Of a stretch of DNA of 64,000 nt, positions 59,694-64,000 are shown piece by piece. The position numbers were made by a program, and so were the translations under genes. This DNA comes from Burkholderia sp. (GTDB lineage: Bacteria; Pseudomonadota; Gammaproteobacteria; Burkholderiales; Burkholderiaceae): positions 1 to 64,000 of the forward strand of contig JAIRVP010000002.1 of the NCBI GenBank assembly GCA_031253835.1. The letters are read 5' to 3'. Below the pieces are notes generated by a model. That model did not search any database. It was not told the origin of the DNA and saw only the letters and a program-made list of their open reading frames with translations. Every line of letters begins with the position of its first letter. Position 1 is the first letter of the stretch.

Positions 59694-59725
59694 CGCGCGC
59701 CGCCGACCGAATCCGACCGAGCCTC

Positions 59726-59923
59726 ATGGATATCCAGATCAACCAACAGACCCTGACGCTGCCCGACGGCGCGACCGTGGCCGACGCGCTTGCCGCGTAT
59801 GGCGCGCGTCCGCCGTACGCGGTCGCGCTGAACGGCAATTTCGTCGCGCGCACGCAGCATGCGGCGCGCGCGCTCGCGGCGGGCGACAAACTCGACGTCG
59901 TGCACCCCGTCGCGGGCGGCTGA
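59726..59923 (+). CDS. thiS: sulfur carrier protein ThiS
   Basis: 65 residues with a ubiquitin-like fold and the diagnostic C-terminal Gly-Gly (VHPVAGG) that is adenylated and thiocarboxylated. Motifs DIQINQQTLTLPDG and YAVALNGNFV. It donates sulfur to ThiG, encoded 38 bases downstream. Confidence 0.94.
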   Translation: MDIQINQQTLTLPDGATVADALAAYGARPPYAVALNGNFVARTQHAARALAAGDKLDVVHPVAGG

Positions 59924-59961
59924 GCGCCGCCGGTTCGTCCCCGCTCTTCCAGGAAAACGAC

Positions 59962-60777
59962 ATGACGTCCCTCACATCCGCCGACGCGCTGACGCTGTAC
60001 GGCGAAACCTTCGCAAGCCGCGTGCTGCTCGGCACGTCGCGCTATCCGTCGCTGCAGTCGCTGTCCGATTCGATCGCCGCCTCGCGGCCCGGGATGGTGA
60101 CGGTCGCGCTGCGCCGCCAGATGACGGGCGGCACGGCCGAGGCCGGCTTCTTCGACCTGCTCAAGCGCCACGCGGTGCCGCTGCTGCCGAACACGGCCGG
60201 CTGCCAGACCGTCGCCGAGGCCGTGACGACCGCGCACATGGCGCGCGAGGTGTTCGGCACCGACTGGATCAAGCTCGAGCTGATCGGCGACGACTACACG
60301 CTGCAGCCCGATCCGGTCGGGCTGATCGAGGCCGCCGCGCAACTGGTCAAGGACGGCTTCAAGGTGCTGCCGTACTGCACCGAGGATCTCGTGATCGGCC
60401 GGCGCCTGCTCGACGCCGGCTGCGAGGCGCTGATGCCGTGGGGCGCGCCGATCGGCACGGGCAAGGGCGTCGTGAACCCGTACGGCCTGCGCGTGCTGCG
60501 CGAGCGGCTGCCCGACGTGCCGCTGATCGTCGACGCGGGGCTCGGCGTGCCGTCGCACGCGTGCCAGGTGATGGAGTGGGGTTTCGACGGCGTGCTGCTG
60601 AACACGGCGGTATCGCAGGCCACGCACCCGGAAATCATGGCGCGCGCGTTCGCGCAGGGCGTCGAAGCCGGTCGTGCCGCGTATCTGGCCGGGCCGATGG
60701 ATGCGCGCGAGACCGCGCACGCGAGCACGCCGGTCGTCGGGATGCCGTTCTGGCACCAGGACGGGGGCGGCGCATGA
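59962..60777 (+). CDS. thiG: thiazole synthase ThiG
   Basis: 271 residues, TIM barrel. SRVLLGTSRYPS near residue 18, IKLELIGDD with the catalytic Lys, LPYCTEDLVIGRRL, PWGAPIGTGKG and GVLLNTAVSQA are all conserved. It builds the thiazole phosphate from DXP, iminoacetate and ThiS-thiocarboxylate. Overlaps thiE by four bases. Confidence 0.96.
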   Translation: MTSLTSADALTLYGETFASRVLLGTSRYPSLQSLSDSIAASRPGMVTVALRRQMTGGTAEAGFFDLLKRHAVPLLPNTAGCQTVAEAVTTAHMAREVFGTDWIKLELIGDDYTLQPDPVGLIEAAAQLVKDGFKVLPYCTEDLVIGRRLLDAGCEALMPWGAPIGTGKGVVNPYGLRVLRERLPDVPLIVDAGLGVPSHACQVMEWGFDGVLLNTAVSQATHPEIMARAFAQGVEAGRAAYLAGPMDARETAHASTPVVGMPFWHQDGGGA

Positions 60778-61898
60778 GCGCGCGCTTCGCCGATGCATTC
60801 TGGCCGCCGGCCGACGAGCTGGCCGAAGCGGCCGAACGGATTCGGGCCCGCCTTGGCGACTGGCCGGACGGCGCGGCGCCGTGGCGGCTCTGCGTGGCGG
60901 CGCCCGACGTGCCGGCCGACGGCGACGTGCTGATTGTTTCGGCCGGCGACCGCACCGCGCAGGCGCGCGCGTCGGCCGCGTCGCGGCCGGCCTCGCCGGC
61001 TGCGGTCGCAATCGAATTCGACGAGCAGGGTGCGGTGCTACATGCGGCGGGCGTGCGCCACGCGCTGGAAGCCGTGCATCCGCTCGCGGACGACTGGATC
61101 GCAGCACTCGCGGCGTTCCTCGATTGCGGCTTCGCGCCGGTCGACGCGCTGGTGCTCGCGCTGGCGTGGCGCGACGGCGACGAGACGCGCGCCGCCGATG
61201 CGTGGCCGGTCGACGCCGCGCGGTTCCCGCGGGTCGCCGGGCTGCCGCCTGTGCCGGAGCCGGCGTTCGCGCCGTGCCCCGCGCAACTCGGCCTCTATCC
61301 GGTCGTGCCGGACGCCGAATGGGTCGAACGCGTGCTCGATGGCGGCGCGCGGACCGTGCAACTGCGCGTGAAAGGCGCGACGCCGGACGTGCTGCGCCGG
61401 GAAATCGCGCGCGCGGTCGCGGCGGGGCGCCGCTATCCCGATGCGCGTGTGTTCATCAACGATCACTGGCAGATCGCGGCAGAAGAGGGCGCGTACGGCG
61501 TTCATCTGGGTCAGGAAGACCTCGAAACGGCCGATCTGGCCGCGATCGCGCGTGCGGGCCTGCGGCTCGGACTTTCGAGCCATGGTTATTACGAGATGTT
61601 GCGGGCGTTGCACGCGCGCCCGAGCTACCTCGCGCTCGGCCCCGTGTACGCGACCGCCACGAAGGCCGTTGCTGCGCCGCCACAGGGCCTCGCTCGGATT
61701 GCCCGCTATGCGCGCTTCGCGGGCACGCGGGCGCCGCTCGTCGCGATCGGCGGGGTAGGGCTCGACGCGCTGCCGGCCGTGCTGGCGACGGGCGTCGGCA
61801 GCGTTGCGGTGGTCAGTGCGGTCACGGGCGCAGCCGACTATCGGACTGCGCTTATTGCGCTGCAGCAATGTTTTCCCGGACAATTTGACAATCATTGA
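60774..61898 (+). CDS. thiE: thiamin-phosphate synthase ThiE with long N-terminal extension
   Basis: 374 residues. The last 200 are ThiE: VQLRVKG, FINDHWQIAAEEGAYGVHLGQ, LSSHGYYEM, YLALGPVYATATK and VAIGGVG. About 170 residues precede it; they lack a clear active site, but DDWIAALAAFLDCGFAPVDALVLALAWR looks like the last helices of a ThiD kinase. It couples thiazole and pyrimidine phosphates to thiamin phosphate. Typical ThiE has about 210 residues, so the extension is notable. Confidence 0.9.
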   Translation: MSARFADAFWPPADELAEAAERIRARLGDWPDGAAPWRLCVAAPDVPADGDVLIVSAGDRTAQARASAASRPASPAAVAIEFDEQGAVLHAAGVRHALEAVHPLADDWIAALAAFLDCGFAPVDALVLALAWRDGDETRAADAWPVDAARFPRVAGLPPVPEPAFAPCPAQLGLYPVVPDAEWVERVLDGGARTVQLRVKGATPDVLRREIARAVAAGRRYPDARVFINDHWQIAAEEGAYGVHLGQEDLETADLAAIARAGLRLGLSSHGYYEMLRALHARPSYLALGPVYATATKAVAAPPQGLARIARYARFAGTRAPLVAIGGVGLDALPAVLATGVGSVAVVSAVTGAADYRTALIALQQCFPGQFDNH

Positions 61899-61920
61899 CC
61901 GCAGGGCCCGGAACGGCGTC

Positions 61921-61950
61921 ACGACATCATTCCAATGCAGGCCCTATAAT
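61921..61950 (+). promoter_or_regulatory. promoter of the mla operon
   Basis: TATAAT at 61945-61950 is perfect; the -35 is ACGACA at 61921-61926 with an 18-base spacer (4 of 6). The start would be near 61957, 26 bases before mlaF. No terminator was seen after thiE, so read-through from thi is possible. Confidence 0.55.
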
Positions 61951-61982
61951 TCGGCGTTCTGCGTAAAAGGACTGTCAGCTCC

Positions 61983-62804
61983 GTGAGCCCCACTCCTACC
62001 GAGACCCTGCTGGAACTTCGCGATGTCGACTTTGGCTACGGCGACCGCCTCGTCCTGTCCAACCTGAACCTGCGCTTCGGGCGCGGGCAGGTCGTCGCGG
62101 TCATGGGCGGCTCGGGTTGCGGCAAGACCACCGTGCTGCGCCTGGTCGGCGGCCTCGTGCGTGCGCGCCGCGGCCAGGTGCTGTTCGACGGCGCCGATGT
62201 CGGCGCGCAAACGCGCGACGGCCTGTATGCGCTGCGCCGCAAGATGGGCATGCTGTTCCAGTTCGGCGCGTTGTTCACCGACATGTCGGTGTTCGAGAAT
62301 GTCGCGTTCGCGCTGCGCGAGCATACCGACCTGCCCGAAGACCTGATTCGCGACCTCGTGCTGATGAAGCTCAACGCGGTCGGCCTGCGTGGCGCGCGCG
62401 ACCTGATGCCGTCCGAGGTGTCGGGCGGGATGGCGCGCCGCATTGCGCTGGCGCGCGCGATCGCGCTCGATCCGCAGCTCATCATGTACGACGAGCCGTT
62501 CGCGGGCCTCGACCCGATCTCGTTCGGCATCACCGCGAACCTGATCCGCACGCTGAACCAGGCGCTCGGCGCGACGTCGATCCTCGTCACGCACGACGTG
62601 CCGGAATCGTTCGCGATCGCCGATTACGTGTATTTCCTGGCCAACGGCGGCGTGCTCGCGCAGGGCACGCCCGACGAGCTGCGCGCGTCGACCGATCCGA
62701 GCGTGCGGCAGTTCATCGACGGCGCGCCGGACGGCCCGTTCAAATTTCATTACACGAGCCCGCCGCTCGCAGCGGATTTCGGGCTCGGCGGAGGGCGCGC
62801 ATGA
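61983..62804 (+). CDS. mlaF: phospholipid ABC transporter ATPase MlaF (GTG start)
   Basis: 273 residues from GTG 61983. Walker [11 protein letters not shown]-loop [19 protein letters not shown], signature VSGGMARR, Walker [14 protein letters not shown] and THDV. The altered signature (SGGMARR) is typical of MlaF/Ttg2A. With MlaE and MlaD it moves phospholipids between inner and outer membranes. Overlaps mlaE (ATGA). Confidence 0.95.
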   Translation: MSPTPTETLLELRDVDFGYGDRLVLSNLNLRFGRGQVVAVMGGSGCGKTTVLRLVGGLVRARRGQVLFDGADVGAQTRDGLYALRRKMGMLFQFGALFTDMSVFENVAFALREHTDLPEDLIRDLVLMKLNAVGLRGARDLMPSEVSGGMARRIALARAIALDPQLIMYDEPFAGLDPISFGITANLIRTLNQALGATSILVTHDVPESFAIADYVYFLANGGVLAQGTPDELRASTDPSVRQFIDGAPDGPFKFHYTSPPLAADFGLGGGRA

Positions 62805-63568
62805 TCAGCGCGATCGGACGTTACGTCATCGGCGGCCTCGAGCGCGCGGGCTACGGCACGCGGCTGTTCGTGCGCCTCGTGCTGGAATTCTTCCCGCTGC
62901 TACGCCGGCCGCGGCTGGTCACGAAGCAGATCCACTTCCTCGGCAACTATTCGTTCGTGATCATTGCCGTGTCGGGTCTGTTCGTCGGCTTCGTGCTCGG
63001 CCTGCAGGGGTATTACACGCTGAACCGCTATGGTTCCGAGCAGGCGCTCGGCCTGCTGGTCGCGCTGTCGCTCGTGCGCGAGCTCGGGCCGGTCGTCACC
63101 GCGCTGCTGTTCGCGGGCCGAGCGGGCACGTCGCTCACGGCCGAGATCGGTCTGATGAAAGCCGGCGAACAGCTCACCGCGCTCGAGATGATGGCGGTCG
63201 ACCCGATCAAGACGGTGATCGCGCCGCGCCTGTGGGCGGGCATCATCGCGATGCCGCTGCTCGCCGCGATCTTCAACGCGGTCGGCGTGCTCGGCGGCTA
63301 CTTCGTCGGCGTCGTGCTGATCGGCGTCGATCCGGGCGCGTTCTGGTCGCAGATGCAGGGCGGGGTCCAGGTCTGGGCCGACGTCGGCAACGGCGTGCTG
63401 AAGAGCATCGTGTTCGGGTTCGCCGTAACCTTCATTGCGCTGTATCAAGGGTATGAAGCGAAGCCCACGCCCGAAGGCGTGTCGCGCGCGACCACCAAGA
63501 CGGTCGTGTTCGCGTCGCTCGCCGTACTCGGCCTCGATTTCCTGCTGACCGCGCTGATGTTCAGCTAA
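62801..63568 (+). CDS. mlaE: phospholipid ABC transporter permease MlaE
   Basis: 255 residues, about five to six membrane helices. [28 protein letters not shown], then [17 protein letters not shown], is the MlaE family signature. Inner-membrane core of the Mla complex. Confidence 0.96.
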   Translation: MISAIGRYVIGGLERAGYGTRLFVRLVLEFFPLLRRPRLVTKQIHFLGNYSFVIIAVSGLFVGFVLGLQGYYTLNRYGSEQALGLLVALSLVRELGPVVTALLFAGRAGTSLTAEIGLMKAGEQLTALEMMAVDPIKTVIAPRLWAGIIAMPLLAAIFNAVGVLGGYFVGVVLIGVDPGAFWSQMQGGVQVWADVGNGVLKSIVFGFAVTFIALYQGYEAKPTPEGVSRATTKTVVFASLAVLGLDFLLTALMFS

Positions 63569-63598
63569 GCCTCAGCCAAGCCAAATTTTGGGATGACG

Positions 63599-64000
63599 AT
63601 GAAAAAGACTGCTCTCGACTTCTGGGTCGGCCTGTTCGTGGTGGTGGGCTTCCTTGCGGTGCTGTTCCTGGCGCTGAAGGTCGGCAACATGAGCTCGCTG
63701 TCGTTTCAGCCGACCTATGCAGTGAGGATGAAATTCGACAATATCGGCGGGTTGAAGCCGCGCGCGGCCGTGAAGAGTGCCGGCGTCGTGGTCGGCCGCG
63801 TGAAGTCGATCGGCTTCGACACGAACACGTACCAGGCGCTCGTGACGATCGATGTCGACGGCCAGTACCCGTTCCCGAAGGATTCGTCGGCGAAGATCCT
63901 GACGTCGGGCCTGCTCGGCGAGCAATATATCGGTCTCGATCCGGGCGGTGACACGGAAATGCTGAAGGCCGGCGATACGATCACGATGACGCAATCGGCG
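63599..64000 (+). CDS. mlaD: phospholipid-binding protein MlaD, N-terminal part (cut by window end)
   Basis: 134 residues are present. One membrane helix (residues 6-25, FWVGLFVVVGFLAVLFLAL) is followed by the MCE domain, seen as VRMKFDNIGGLKPRAAVKSAGVVVGRV and SGLLGEQYIGLDPGG. MlaD forms the periplasmic hexameric ring that shuttles lipid. ATG 63593 is also possible; GGGA lies at the right distance for 63599. Confidence 0.93.
   Translation, partial: MKKTALDFWVGLFVVVGFLAVLFLALKVGNMSSLSFQPTYAVRMKFDNIGGLKPRAAVKSAGVVVGRVKSIGFDTNTYQALVTIDVDGQYPFPKDSSAKILTSGLLGEQYIGLDPGGDTEMLKAGDTITMTQSA

Noticed and set aside
61864-61920. Terminator or TTGACA-type promoter right after thiE
   Set aside because: TTGACA near 61887 has no -10 at a usable distance, and no stem with a T run was found.

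Overview
The window is 64 kb of high-GC beta-proteobacterial chromosome. The gene order, the very GC-rich third codon positions and the protein sequences point to Burkholderia, probably chromosome 1 of a Burkholderia cepacia complex member; this is recognition from memory, not a database match. No tRNA, rRNA, CRISPR array or intact insertion sequence was seen.

Layout. (1) 1-15092: the end of tuf, then the S10, spc and alpha ribosomal-protein gene blocks in order (rpsJ to rplQ, with secY, infA, rpmJ and rpoA). Strong hairpins split the blocks: three in a row between rpsQ and rplN, and terminator-like hairpins after rpsK, rpsD, rpoA and rplQ. (2) 15234-25680: redox and cytochrome c assembly genes (cutA, dsbD, hemB, cytochrome c4, resB, ccsB, msrP, msrQ), with engB between them. 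A probable small RNA lies between hemB and engB, facing engB, which is where Spot 42 and ErsA lie in gamma-proteobacteria. (3) 25762-36016: lptM and cyaY (divergent), mrcA, a pilM/N/OP/Q (hof-like) cluster, aroK, aroB and dgt, echoing the enterobacterial mrcA-hofMNOPQ-aroKB order. (4) 36107-41175: a complete glycerol-3-phosphate/glycerophosphodiester uptake operon, ugpBAECQ. (5) 41345-49527: ompW, a domesticated and apparently catalytically dead RAYT-type transposase, then gltB-gltD (glutamate synthase). (6) 49540-50636: a small lower-GC stretch with one membrane-anchored hypothetical protein and about 650 bases without a supportable gene. (7) 50637-57938: an alanine/glycine symporter, thpR, and the minus-strand genes dadA, an MFS transporter, an SDR-like protein lacking the catalytic Tyr, and an SbmA/YddA-type ABC transporter. 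(8) 58174-61898: a TPP riboswitch followed by a 39-codon leader ORF and thiO-thiS-thiG-thiE; ThiE has an unusual N-terminal half. (9) 61983-64000: mlaF, mlaE and the start of mlaD, for outer-membrane phospholipid transport.

Most operons show ATGA-type stop/start overlaps (rplD/rplW, rpmC/rpsQ, pilM/N/O/Q, aroK/aroB, ugpA/ugpE, thiG/thiE, mlaF/mlaE), so translational coupling is common. The best leads are the C/U-rich-loop small RNA at 18586-18690, the catalytically dead RAYT at 42270-42983, the hairpin architecture of the ribosomal operons, the thi leader ORF and the dyad upstream of gltB.
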